A stretch of 23,523 nt of DNA from an uncultured Verrucomicrobiota bacterium (GCA_937871685.1 CALMOL010000532.1:1-23523), one strand, 5' to 3'; positions 14,828 through 21,805 are shown, numbered from the stretch's first letter. Notes: generated from the sequence alone by a model not told the origin. Program-made: numbers and translations.

Positions 14828-15862
14828 ATGTTTGGATCAAGTGACCCCTCATGTGCCGTGGAAACTGATCATTCTGCGCCGCCGGACTCCACGATTCCTT
14901 CCATAACCGTTGCGATCATCGCTCCCGTGGAATCTTTGCCGGAGGAATTCTGTCGCTTCGTGGAGGATCACTGCGCGCGAGCGATCGAGGATGTAGGGGC
15001 GCCGCCCGGTTGCATCCAGCTCATCGCCCTCACCACCGATGAAGAATACGGGCCGACCATCAAGAGGCTCGACCCAGAAGCCACTTACTCGGACAACACG
15101 GTGGTGGCTGGAATCGGCAAAACGATCTGCCGGACCGACGAAAGCGGCGAGGTCCGGTGCTCGATCGTGCTCCGGCTCTATCCTGTGTGCGCTCTGTGGA
15201 TTGAGCTGAACAACAAGCCCGAGCGCGAAGGGTGGGATCCTACCCTCCACATTGCGGAATACGCCTTGCACCACGAAGTTGCGCACTGCGTGGATGACAG
15301 CAAGCGGGGGTGCTCGAAGCCGATCCCCATCCGGCGCTCGGGTGCCGGGTTCGAGATCTCGCAGGTGGCGCGCTATCACGCGGACATTCTCCAGTCGGAG
15401 TTCGCTGCCTGCGTTCTCTCAGCGAAGGCCATGGCGCCAGCCGGCCACCGCGAAGAAATTGCCATGTTCCGCCAGATCACAGCCGACTCCCGCCAGCGCG
15501 CGGCGGCGGAGCGGCAACGCTATTGGAACACCGGACAGCATCTCGCGAATGTGGCATTCGAGGCGGCAGGCTGTTTCTGGCTCATGCTGATCCAGTTCGC
15601 CAAAATCGCCGCGACGCGCTTGGGCAACCCAACTCTGGACGTTGAAGAACCCTTGCTGATGGGAGATTCCCGGGCCGCCGCCTTCAACATGGTGCTCGCC
15701 GACTTCGAGCCCCGCCTTGCCGAGCACTGGAAAACCTACCCCAACTGGACGGCTGAAACGCCGCCCTTCATGCGGCACGCGTGGGAGGAGCTGGCGCGCG
15801 CCGACAACTACCACTTCCACGAGGACGCTCGAGGCAGCGCGCTTTTCTTCAAACCTCGCTGA
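14828..15862 (+). CDS. Putative zincin-like protein with HExxH motif
   Basis: The product has 344 residues. The start is uncertain: ATG 14828 gives a sensible N-terminus, while GTG 14858 would leave room for a promoter against the divergent gene at 14811. Around residues 141-160 it reads HIAEYALHHEVAHCVDDSK, with H149-E-x-x-H153 as in zinc metallopeptidases, and acidic residues downstream that could supply the third ligand. There is no signal peptide or membrane segment, so it is probably cytosolic. Base composition seems less GC-rich than the neighbours. ImmA/IrrE-type peptidases on elements cleave repressors to trigger excision, but this protein is longer and does not resemble them otherwise. 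Enzyme class likely, role open. Confidence 0.6.
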   Translation: MFGSSDPSCAVETDHSAPPDSTIPSITVAIIAPVESLPEEFCRFVEDHCARAIEDVGAPPGCIQLIALTTDEEYGPTIKRLDPEATYSDNTVVAGIGKTICRTDESGEVRCSIVLRLYPVCALWIELNNKPEREGWDPTLHIAEYALHHEVAHCVDDSKRGCSKPIPIRRSGAGFEISQVARYHADILQSEFAACVLSAKAMAPAGHREEIAMFRQITADSRQRAAAERQRYWNTGQHLANVAFEAAGCFWLMLIQFAKIAATRLGNPTLDVEEPLLMGDSRAAAFNMVLADFEPRLAEHWKTYPNWTAETPPFMRHAWEELARADNYHFHEDARGSALFFKPR

Positions 15863-15912
15863 TTTCTCGCCATCTCGCCCGAGCCCTCGACCCAGCGGCC
15901 GACGGCCGAGAC

Positions 15913-17142
15913 TTAGCGCCGGCGGCGGGGAGGCGGTGGCATCACGGACTTGAGCTTGGGCACACTGTATGAGTCGGCGCCGGCATCGCCTGCAACATGC
16001 TCTCGTCCCTCGTCGCGGATCGTCCCGAGCGGATCGTTTCCAGCTCCTTCACCAGCAGACGCATCGCCGCGCGGGCCGCTTCCTGGCTCGGGTAACTCCC
16101 AGGGGCCGGCGGGTCGATCCTCTGGCCGTTGCCCTCCACGATCCAGCCCATCGGGGCGTCCTCCGCCTCGCCGATCATTGAGGGGGCCGGCCGCATGGAA
16201 ATCTCCACGATGCTCCTCGCGTCGAGCCATCGTTCGAAGGGCAGCCCGCCGTCGAGACAGAAGTAGGCCGCGGCGCGCTGGTCTTCCTGCGCTTGCGTGA
16301 GCAGCGCCAAGGAGGAGATGAGCTGTGACTGAAGCGACTCGTTCTCGCTCGAGAGCCGCTCGTTCTCGGCGTTCAAGGTCGCGATTTGCTCGATCGGTGA
16401 TTCTTCGGAGGTGCTCATCGTGTTGGCGTTCAAGATCTTCCTCCATCTGGAGGCGCTCCCACTCGTCCACCTCGGCGTTGTGGATGGCAGCGGGGACTTG
16501 GTAGCCGGCGCGGACCTTCGCCGCTTCCCTGGGCGTAAGGTGTTTGCGCGGCGGGCGGGTGATCCCGCGGGCGAGGAGCGAGCGGCAGTCCACCCGCTCC
16601 GCGGATCCATGCTCGGCCAAGGCGAGGTTCGTGGCGTCCTGCCAATACTCCCGCCATCGCCGGATGACCTTGCTGCCCCTCGCCCGGTCGTCCAGTTCGC
16701 GCGTCTTCTCCCCCGGCTGACCGTCGGCTCCTACCCGCCGGGAGGATATGAGGACGTGCGCGTGGACGTTGCGGTAGCCGACGCTGCTCTCGACCGGCGC
16801 GCGATGAATTGCCCACTCAGCGGCCACGCCATGCTCGCCGCGCAGCCATTCCGCCAAGCCGGCCGTGAGGTTGGCTTGGGCATCGAGCGGAAGCTCGAAA
16901 GGAAGGGCGAGGATAATCGTGCGTCCCACCACGGCGTCACGTCGGCGCTCGGCCGCCTCGGCGGCGTGCCAGTTTACCGGACCGACGGTGCCAGCCGCGA
17001 GCACGTCTTCGGCGCCACGCCAGAAGTCCCAGGTCCGCCCGCCGGCCGAGCGGGCGTCCCGGCGGAGGTAGGCGGCTACCCCCACGGCGGAACGTCCCGC
17101 CGAACGCGAGACGGTCTGCACGGCGAGGGAGTAGATGGCCAC
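15913..17142 (-). CDS. MOBQ-type relaxase (MobA/MobL family)
   Basis: The frame has 409 codons from GTG 17142. The relaxase domain is clear: MAIYSLAVQTVSRSAGRSAV at the very start, Tyr25 in AAYLRR at the same position as the nicking tyrosine of RSF1010 MobA, then RTIILALPFELP, AEWAIHRAP (His113) and GYRNVHAHVLISSRR (His127, His129 of the metal-binding triad). It would nick and covalently hold the 5' end of one strand at oriT and be transferred by a helper T4SS. Residues after ~245 overlap the coiled-coil gene and are increasingly Arg/Gly/Pro-rich, so the real C-terminus may be shorter or joined differently. No T4SS or coupling protein is seen: mobilisable, not self-transmissible. Confidence 0.9.
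   Translation of the reverse strand: MAIYSLAVQTVSRSAGRSAVGVAAYLRRDARSAGGRTWDFWRGAEDVLAAGTVGPVNWHAAEAAERRRDAVVGRTIILALPFELPLDAQANLTAGLAEWLRGEHGVAAEWAIHRAPVESSVGYRNVHAHVLISSRRVGADGQPGEKTRELDDRARGSKVIRRWREYWQDATNLALAEHGSAERVDCRSLLARGITRPPRKHLTPREAAKVRAGYQVPAAIHNAEVDEWERLQMEEDLERQHDEHLRRITDRANRDLERRERAALERERVASVTAHLLLGAAHASAGRPARRGLLLSRRRAALRTMARREEHRGDFHAAGPLNDRRGGGRPDGLDRGGQRPEDRPAGPWELPEPGSGPRGDASAGEGAGNDPLGTIRDEGREHVAGDAGADSYSVPKLKSVMPPPPRRRR
15942..16418 (-). CDS. Coiled-coil accessory protein overlapping the 3' part of the relaxase frame
   Basis: The product has 158 residues from ATG 16418. MSTSEESPIEQIATLNAENE begins a coiled coil that runs on through RLSSENESLQSQLISSLALL (heptad Leu/Ile). 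It is followed by a compact domain (AAYFCLDGGLPFERWLDARS; APMGWIVEGNGQRIDPPAPG; AARAAMRLLVKELETI). It lies in a different frame within the relaxase ORF and looks the more protein-like of the two over this stretch. The C-terminus (PTHTVCPSSS) is encoded by the 17-bp nic-like repeat copy. Probably a mobilisation accessory protein by position; alternatively the relaxase is frameshifted and this is its C-terminal domain. Confidence 0.65.
   Translation of the reverse strand: MSTSEESPIEQIATLNAENERLSSENESLQSQLISSLALLTQAQEDQRAAAYFCLDGGLPFERWLDARSIVEISMRPAPSMIGEAEDAPMGWIVEGNGQRIDPPAPGSYPSQEAARAAMRLLVKELETIRSGRSATRDESMLQAMPAPTHTVCPSSSP
15958..15974 (-). repeat. Second, inverted copy of the 17-bp nic-like repeat
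   Basis: gggcacactgtatgagt at 15958-15974 is the exact reverse complement of 17174-17190. The two copies flank the relaxase/coiled-coil unit in inverted orientation. This copy lies at the 3' end of the coiled-coil gene, in codons PTHTVCP. Confidence 0.8.
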
Positions 17143-17144
17143 AG

Positions 17145-17190
17145 GTCGAGCAGAAGCACGACCCGCGCCCGCAACTCATACAGTGTGCCC
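17145..17190 (+). other. Candidate oriT: imperfect stem-loop plus MOBQ nic-like sequence
   Basis: Directly upstream of the relaxase start lies the imperfect inverted repeat gtcgagc-agaa-gcacgac (17145-17162, one mismatch in 7). Beyond it is acagtgtgccc (17180-17190), close to the RSF1010-type nick region core (taagtgcgccc, from memory of the family). A short inverted repeat preceding the nic core on the same strand is the layout of MOBQ origins. Inference from layout and similarity; spacing (17 nt) is longer than in RSF1010. Confidence 0.45.
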
Positions 17191-17197
17191 GCTTCCG

Positions 17198-17632
17198 CTA
17201 CTTCATTCGGCAGGTGACTTCCACCGGGTCGAAGAGCACGTCCACCCGGTTCACAGAACGATCGTAGTCTCGCTCCCTCGCGGCGAACGCGCGCAGGATT
17301 GCCAAGAGCTCGGGCGCCAGTGCGGCGCGGGCCACGCTCTTGAGCTGCCGGGCTACGGGATAAACGGCGAACTCCATGTGCGCGGGCACATACCTCGGCG
17401 AATGCTGCTCCATTCGGTGACCGACGCTGAGAATCGGATACGGCACTTGGGTGCGCAGGATCCGGGCGAACTCGGAGGCAAAGATGGTCGTGTTCGCCAA
17501 GAACCAAAAGCGTGCCCCGGCCCAGCCAGCCAGCTCCCCGAAGTGCTCGCGCAGAAACTCGTAGCCGATGGGAAAGGCCAGCTTGTGCGAGATCCTGTCG
17601 CGGAAGATGTCGGGCTGCACCGGCGCGTTCAT
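17198..17632 (-). CDS. Unknown protein, third gene of the DUF433/DUF5615 operon
   Basis: The product has 144 residues from ATG 17632; an in-frame ATG at 17650 would add six. It is a mixed alpha/beta sequence rich in aromatics (IGYEFLREHFGELAGWAGAR, FWFLANTTIFASEFARI, PRYVPAHMEFAVYPVARQLK), then helices, and RVDVLFDPVEVTCRMK at the end. I do not recognise it. It starts 46 bp after the toxin-like gene on the same strand, so it is probably co-transcribed. Its stop lies 8 bp from the nic-like repeat. It could be a third partner of the toxin-antitoxin-like pair or a leftover cargo gene. Confidence 0.6.
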   Translation of the reverse strand: MNAPVQPDIFRDRISHKLAFPIGYEFLREHFGELAGWAGARFWFLANTTIFASEFARILRTQVPYPILSVGHRMEQHSPRYVPAHMEFAVYPVARQLKSVARAALAPELLAILRAFAARERDYDRSVNRVDVLFDPVEVTCRMK

Positions 17633-17678
17633 GGCGCGCGGGCATCTCATGCTCCGCACCCAAACGCAACCCAAGGGA

Positions 17679-18068
17679 CTACGGCCCCTCGATCTTTCCT
17701 TTGAAGGGAACCATGAAGGCTTCGCCGGGACGCGCCCTCTCAGCTCGCTTGAGGATGTCGGGGAAGAGGTGAAACAGCCGCGAGGCTTGCTCCCAGAACG
17801 GTTGTTGGCTCCAGGCGTTCTTGAGGAAGAAGATCGGGTGCCCGGCGCGCTTCCAAGCCTCGACCTCGTGCGGGTTGCGGCTGATTGCGACGTCGGCGGA
17901 GAGGATGACCCAGCCCGGCTGCACGGCGAGGGCATTCATCCAGTCCACGTCCTTGGTGTCCGGCGCGAACTGGTCTTTCAGGTGAGCAACCGAGTGCTTC
18001 GGTTCGACAAGACAGTGAAGGGCGCGGGCGACGCGGGGCGAAAGGTTGTTGTCGAGGAAGAACCTCAC
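17679..18068 (-). CDS. DUF5615 PIN-like toxin candidate
   Basis: The product has 129 residues from GTG 18068, overlapping the antitoxin-like gene's stop (GTGA). The start MRFFLDNNLSPRVARAL is the diagnostic DUF5615/PIN-like N-terminus, with the first acidic residue (Asp6). DTKDVDWMNAL and VILSADVAISRN continue the PIN pattern (Asp in L-S-A-D). Later, GHPIFFLKNAW and LFHLFPDIL match the family's C-terminal half. PIN-like proteins of this group are presumed RNases paired with DUF433 antitoxins. The acidic residues expected for catalysis appear present. Confidence 0.82.
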   Translation of the reverse strand: MRFFLDNNLSPRVARALHCLVEPKHSVAHLKDQFAPDTKDVDWMNALAVQPGWVILSADVAISRNPHEVEAWKRAGHPIFFLKNAWSQQPFWEQASRLFHLFPDILKRAERARPGEAFMVPFKGKIEGP

Positions 18069-18760
18069 GCCACCAGCCTCCGCTCGAATTCCAGCGCGTC
18101 GCGCACCGAGGGCACGTCCACCTCAAACCACTCGGCGATCTCAATCACCGTCTGGCCGGCCTTGGAAGCCGCTTGAAAAACCTCCGTCGCCACGCCAGAG
18201 ACGGCGGAGATCGGCTGTCCGAATTGTCGCTGCGGATCCAGGACCACCGCGCGGTCCTTGCCCAAGGGCCACCAGCGGCGGACCAACTGGTCGGTGTCGC
18301 AGAACTCCAACTCGCGGAAGAATGGCTCGATGACCCGCGGGAAAACGCGCTGGCTTTGGGCGACTTCCTCGTAGGCGATGCCGCCTGGCTCGGCGGCGAT
18401 GGCCTCGATGATGTGCCGGCCATCCGTGACGAAGCGTCGGGTGCAGAAGGGGTGCTCGGTTCCGTAGCGTTCCCGCGCCTTGGCGTGCGCAGCCCGCAAC
18501 AGGCGCCAAGTCACCCCGGCTTCCAAGAAGGCATCGATGAAACGAACCTCCTGTAGATCGAGGAAGCCCAGGGCCAGCTTGTCATCAATGGGCCGATGCT
18601 CGCCCTGCCACAGACGACCGGTTTTCTCATCGGCCTTCTCGGATGGCAAGCCCTTGAGCCAGTAGCGAATGCGCCGCATCGACACTTGGCTGAGCCGCGA
18701 GGCGTCAGGAACGGTGTAGATGCCTTTCCCGAGCAGGTTGGGCCGGCGGTGGATGCTCAT
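18065..18760 (-). CDS. Antitoxin-like regulator: MerR-type HTH plus DUF433
   Basis: The product has 231 residues. ATG 18760 is chosen because the HTH starts soon after it (GIYTVPDASRLSQVSMRRIR, YWLKG), and the longer in-frame extension is proline/Arg-rich. The middle (DDKLALGFLDLQEVRFIDAF, LEAGVTWRLLRAAHAKARER) is the typical helical linker of this group. The C-terminal ~60 residues are DUF433 (VVLDPQRQFGQPISAVSGVA, then VIEIAEWFEVDVPSVRDALE). DUF433 proteins pair with DUF5615 toxins as type II-like modules, with the HTH presumed to autoregulate the operon. The 4-bp overlap with the toxin gene supports this. On an element the pair may give stability or defence. Confidence 0.85.
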   Translation of the reverse strand: MSIHRRPNLLGKGIYTVPDASRLSQVSMRRIRYWLKGLPSEKADEKTGRLWQGEHRPIDDKLALGFLDLQEVRFIDAFLEAGVTWRLLRAAHAKARERYGTEHPFCTRRFVTDGRHIIEAIAAEPGGIAYEEVAQSQRVFPRVIEPFFRELEFCDTDQLVRRWWPLGKDRAVVLDPQRQFGQPISAVSGVATEVFQAASKAGQTVIEIAEWFEVDVPSVRDALEFERRLVA

Positions 18761-19010
18761 GGCGGGGGGAGGAGGAACGACCACTGAGGATGCACCGCGG
18801 TAGGGCGCCCGCGCAAGCGTGAGAAATCTGCGGATTCTTGGCGCTTCAAGCGTGGAACTGAGCGCCGCACCCCGAGGCCCACGATGACTCACTTCGAGCG
18901 CGGAAGCCGTCATGTTTCGATCACCTCAACGCCATTTGCTTGGCGCCTCCGGCCGGCGAGAGCATCGGCGCCATGGCCGCGCGGCCAGCCGAGCGTGCGA
19001 TTCGGGATGC

Positions 19011-19355
19011 ATGAGCAACTTCCCTGCACGCGAGACAAAACATGACCTCTCTTTCACCGTTCCCGCGGATCTCCTCCGCGCTTCGTTGGCCGATGCCTTC
19101 GAGCGCGTGATGGTGCGTCCCGAGTTTCTCACCGCAATGGTCGCAGCGGTAAAACCAGCAGTGGCGCTGACCTATGCGCAAGCGGGAGCGATGGTCGGCC
19201 TCACCGCGGCGAGCATCAGTGCAGCGGTCAAGAACCGCCGGCTGGCCGCGAGCTACGCACTTGGCGTCACCTCGCCGCGCATCCTGCTACAAGATTTGGA
19301 AGAAGCGCTGGCGGCCAAGCGCATTGGCGCACGCAGGAACCCGCCGCCGCTTTGA
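19011..19355 (+). CDS. Small HTH protein (element regulator candidate)
   Basis: The product has 114 residues. The ATG at 19011 is preferred over the upstream start at 18912, which would add an Arg/His-rich shadow-like extension. MSNFPARETKHDLSFTVPAD leads into LLRASLADAFERVMVRPEFL. The C-terminal half is an HTH with wing: LTYAQAGAMVGLTAASISAA, VKNRRLAAS, SPRILLQDLEEALAAKR. The layout is shared with the gene at 19452 (HTH, then a Y/SPR segment and a closing helix), so the two are probably distant paralogs. Likely DNA-binding; target unknown. The preceding 250 bp (18761-19010), divergent from the antitoxin-like gene, contain no other gene. Confidence 0.65.
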   Translation: MSNFPARETKHDLSFTVPADLLRASLADAFERVMVRPEFLTAMVAAVKPAVALTYAQAGAMVGLTAASISAAVKNRRLAASYALGVTSPRILLQDLEEALAAKRIGARRNPPPL

Positions 19356-19451
19356 CCGAGCTCTGCCGGCGCCGTCCAGTTTGGGTGCCGCGGACGACTC
19401 ACTTACCACCGGGCGGCGCATGCGCGGTCATCCACCGTCCACTTCCCGCAG

Positions 19452-19793
19452 ATGAGCGCACCCCTGACTATCACAAAGGCCGACCTCCTCGCCGCGGTGC
19501 GCACGGCCGCCGATGCAGCGGTCAAATACTTCCTCGCATCCAACGACGCTGAGGCCATCCGCACGCGTCTCGTGGAAGAGGTGACCTGTGTTTCGCTCGC
19601 GGAGGTCGCCGCGCTGTGGAAGCTCACGCCCCGCGCCGCCCGTGAGGCCCTACGCAAGGCAAAGGTGGCCGCGCTCGACTTCGGCTACCGCTCGCCGCGC
19701 TACGCGCTCTCGGCCGTGCGCGCGGTGGTGGTATCGGCGGCGGTCAAAAGACGCCGGACGCGGGTCACGATCATCGAGCATCCGAGATCCTGA
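19452..19793 (+). CDS. Small HTH protein (element regulator candidate)
   Basis: The product has 113 residues from ATG 19452. A helical N-terminal half (ITKADLLAAVRTAADAAVKY) precedes an HTH (VSLAEVAALWKLTPRAAREA, LRKAKVAAL) and a wing-like end (GYRSPRYALSAVRAV). The tail is basic (KRRRTRV). It shares the HTH-then-RSPRxxL arrangement with the gene at 19011. It is followed within ~120 bp by a strong folded RNA/terminator at 19915-19999, which probably ends this transcript. Confidence 0.65.
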   Translation: MSAPLTITKADLLAAVRTAADAAVKYFLASNDAEAIRTRLVEEVTCVSLAEVAALWKLTPRAAREALRKAKVAALDFGYRSPRYALSAVRAVVVSAAVKRRRTRVTIIEHPRS

Positions 19794-19914
19794 CGCCCGG
19801 AGTTCGCGCTTGCGCCCACCGAGGGGCCGTGATTCCATCCGCCGTCGCTGCGATACAGCGATTGCGCACTCTTCCCCGGGCACCAACCCGAGCGCACTCA
19901 ACCCGAAGAGAAGA

Positions 19915-19999
19915 AAAAAGCCGTCTAGTCTGACTAGGGGAACCCAGGTGGTGCTGGGGCCTCGAACGCGTATCGCGCTGTCAGGCTAGGCGGCTTTTT
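19915..19999 (+). ncRNA. Structured RNA or long branched terminator
   Basis: The arms 19915-19934 and 19980-19999 pair over 20 bases as RNA on the + strand, AAAAAGCC.../...GGCUUUUU, with two G-U wobbles and no mismatch. Read on the minus strand the two wobbles would become A-C mismatches, so the + strand is the selected one. Inside are two further hairpins: CCCAG-gtggtg-CUGGG (19943-19958) and CGCG-tat-CGCG (19967-19977), making a three-way junction. The A-run/U-run ends suit a terminator, but the 45-nt structured loop is unusual for one. No known RNA family recognised. Confidence 0.6.
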
Positions 20000-20034
20000 C
20001 GTGGTTTGGATGGTCTCCACGGCATTGCGATACA

Positions 20035-20895
20035 ATGAAGCCCACCAAGCTGAATCCCGCCGCCATCGCGGCCCCCCGTCAGTCCCTCGCGGCCGCCCGT
20101 GCTGCCGCTTCCTCCTCCGCCGCTGATCGCGCCTTCCTGGCCGACGGCCGGCGTTTCCTCGCCACGCTGCGCGCCGACGCGAAAGCGGCCGACGTGCCGC
20201 TCGACGAGTTCCTCGTGCGCGCCGGTTTCGCCGCCGAGCAGCGCCGCCGGCCCGAAGAGCGCCACCTCTTCTCCGCCGCGCTCATCCGGGCCGCCCTTGC
20301 GCAAGACGTGTGGAACGGCTGGCGCGCGACCGAGCACCTCCTGAGCCCCGGGCTAGACCTCCTGCACTACGACGGCGACGGCCAGCCGGTGCGATCGTTC
20401 CCCGCGACCTTCGACCTCGCCCCGGAGTCCGACCACAAGGACGCCGCGCGGTGGACGGGGCCGAGCGACTTCCTCATCGCCTTCCGCCTCGACGTGAAAG
20501 ATTGGGAACACGAGATCGCGTGGCACACGCTCATCGAGCACCCGTGCGGCCAGTTCATGGTCGAGAAGATCGGCGAGCCGCCCCGGACGCTGGGCCGGGC
20601 CGAATGGGTGTCCATCGGCATCGCCTGCTGGTATTTCGGCCTCTCGCCGAAGTTCATCGCCGACAGCCTGAAAAAGCGCTGGCTGGTCCATTGGCCGGAG
20701 TCCGAATACGTGAGCTTGTCCGCCGTGGCCGACCTGCTGCGCTGGACGGCGCAGGATGACCCGGAGAACCCGCCGCGGATGGTGAGGCTCCCCGTCCTCG
20801 GGGCGGGTCCGGCGCCCGCGCGGACGAAGGCCGAGGAGCGCGCGGCCGCGCTCGCTGACATCGAGAAGCGCATCAGCGCGCTGGAAGCCGCCTGA
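20035..20895 (+). CDS. Unknown 286-residue element protein
   Basis: The product has 286 residues from ATG 20035. The N-terminal ~45 residues are Ala-rich and basic, then helical to ~95 (LDEFLVRAGFAAEQRRRPEE). A central domain is rich in Trp, Asp and His (LLSPGLDLLHYDGDGQPVRS; PSDFLIAFRLDVKDWEHEIA; WHTLIEHPCGQFMVEKIG). Around 195-250 it has an HTH-like run (GRAEWVSIGIACWYFGLSPK, then KKRWLVHWPESEYVSLSAVA). It ends in a coiled helix (KAEERAAALADIEKRISALE). I do not recognise it. It leads a + strand trio with the two small paralogs that follow, 9 bp between stop and next possible ATG. Confidence 0.65.
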   Translation: MKPTKLNPAAIAAPRQSLAAARAAASSSAADRAFLADGRRFLATLRADAKAADVPLDEFLVRAGFAAEQRRRPEERHLFSAALIRAALAQDVWNGWRATEHLLSPGLDLLHYDGDGQPVRSFPATFDLAPESDHKDAARWTGPSDFLIAFRLDVKDWEHEIAWHTLIEHPCGQFMVEKIGEPPRTLGRAEWVSIGIACWYFGLSPKFIADSLKKRWLVHWPESEYVSLSAVADLLRWTAQDDPENPPRMVRLPVLGAGPAPARTKAEERAAALADIEKRISALEAA

Positions 20896-20902
20896 GCACC
20901 AC

Positions 20903-20931
20903 CCATGGACCACGACCACACACGACCCATG
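20903..20931 (+). repeat. Duplicated leader, copy 1
   Basis: The 29 nt ending in the ATG at 20929 match the 29 nt ending in the ATG at 21357 at 24 positions with no gap. The ATG at 20905 inside this copy is ATA in copy 2, which argues that 20929 is the real start. Confidence 0.75.
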
Positions 20932-21330
20932 AAACACGCTGCCCCGCAATTCCCTGCCCCCGGCGCCACGCTCCCGCCCGTGCCAGCCAGCCTCCGCGCC
21001 CTCTGCGCCCGCGCGCACGAGAACTTCGAGACCGAGCGCAACCGCCCGCCGTATTATCCGCCGACGTTCCTCGCGCTGGCTCACGAGCTGATCGCGGCCA
21101 CGAAAGCCCACTGCGCGCCGCTGACGCTCACCGTCCACCTGCCCCGCTGGAGCGTGGACCAGTCGCGCCTCGACGCTGCCCGCTTGGGCTTCGACCTCGC
21201 CGAGTTCTTCACCTTCCTGCTCTCCGGCTGGCACGGCGGGGTGCTCGACGAGGGCGTGGACCGCCTCGCCAACAACCTGCTGGGCGACTACGCCGAGGAC
21301 GAGCCGGCCGGCGCGCCCGCCACCGCCTGA
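20929..21330 (+). CDS. Ribbon-helix-helix-like small protein, paralog 1
   Basis: The product has 133 residues. ATG 20929 is chosen over 20905 because only the later ATG is conserved in the duplicated leader of the next gene. The N-terminal ~75 residues differ from the paralog (PPVPASLRALCARAHENFET). The C-terminal half has LTLTVHLPRWSVDQSRLDAA, then RLGFDLAEFFTFLLSGW: strand, helix, Gly turn, helix, the ribbon-helix-helix order, with identities to the next protein (HLP/NLP, W, AAR-x-G, F-x-T-F-x-L-S-G). RHH proteins bind operator DNA as dimers; whether this one does is inference. Confidence 0.62.
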   Translation: MKHAAPQFPAPGATLPPVPASLRALCARAHENFETERNRPPYYPPTFLALAHELIAATKAHCAPLTLTVHLPRWSVDQSRLDAARLGFDLAEFFTFLLSGWHGGVLDEGVDRLANNLLGDYAEDEPAGAPATA

Positions 21331-21359
21331 CCATAGACCCCGAACACGCACGACCTATG
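21331..21359 (+). repeat. Duplicated leader, copy 2
   Basis: Matches 20903-20931 at 24 of 29 positions without gaps and ends in the ATG of the second paralog. It contains ccgaacacgcacgacc just before the ATG, with no Shine-Dalgarno sequence. Confidence 0.75.
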
Positions 21360-21722
21360 GCTACCACGACGAAGAAAACCCCTCGCACCGGCCTAGCCGC
21401 GATCAACCGCCTGCGCGCCGAGGGCGCGGGCCTCCGCTTCCTGGGCAGCGATTCCGCCCGCGTCGCCGAGCTTTACCGCCAGACCGCGGCGCTCGCGGGG
21501 CGGATCAACCCGCCGGCGGACGTGACCTTGAACCTGCCCGCCGCTTGGATCGAAGACGCGAGGAAGCGGGCCGCCCGAATGGGCCTCACCCTCGGGCAGT
21601 TCTACACGTTCATCCTCAGCGGAACCTGGGAGATCGAAGGCGACGCCACGGAGGCGCTTTCGCTGCTGGACGACATGCGCGACGCCGCGCTGGCGCAGGC
21701 CGAGGACCACCTCGCCGCCTGA
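21357..21722 (+). CDS. Ribbon-helix-helix-like small protein, paralog 2
   Basis: The product has 121 residues from ATG 21357. Residues ~58-92 read ADVTLNLPAAWIEDARKRAA, RMGLTLGQFYTFILSG: a polar strand, a basic helix, a Gly turn and a second helix, as in RHH repressors and antitoxins. An acidic helical tail follows (EALSLLDDMRDAALAQAEDH), which could bind a partner protein. It is a tandem paralog of the gene at 20929, including the leader, so the pair arose by duplication. No toxin-like partner is adjacent. It is the last gene before the right end of the element. Confidence 0.65.
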   Translation: MATTTKKTPRTGLAAINRLRAEGAGLRFLGSDSARVAELYRQTAALAGRINPPADVTLNLPAAWIEDARKRAARMGLTLGQFYTFILSGTWEIEGDATEALSLLDDMRDAALAQAEDHLAA

Positions 21723-21805
21723 CTCCACCTCGCTGGCGAGGCGGTCCGATCCCGCCTTTCCGGCCATCCCCACACACGGAAAACACTCTCAGACACCAGT
21801 GAACT

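Noticed and set aside
16411..17217. Plus-strand ORF of 268 codons
   Set aside because: Antisense to the relaxase domain, whose catalytic residues are all present on the minus strand.
17135..17704. Plus-strand ORF of 189 codons opposite the unknown gene at 17198-17632
   Set aside because: Looked plausible at first, but the minus frame is better composed and follows the toxin-like gene in an operon-like spacing.
19937..19972. Possible tRNA (cctcgaac resembling a T-loop)
   Set aside because: No acceptor stem, anticodon arm or GTTCGAATC-type T-arm can be drawn; the sequence is explained by the branched stem.
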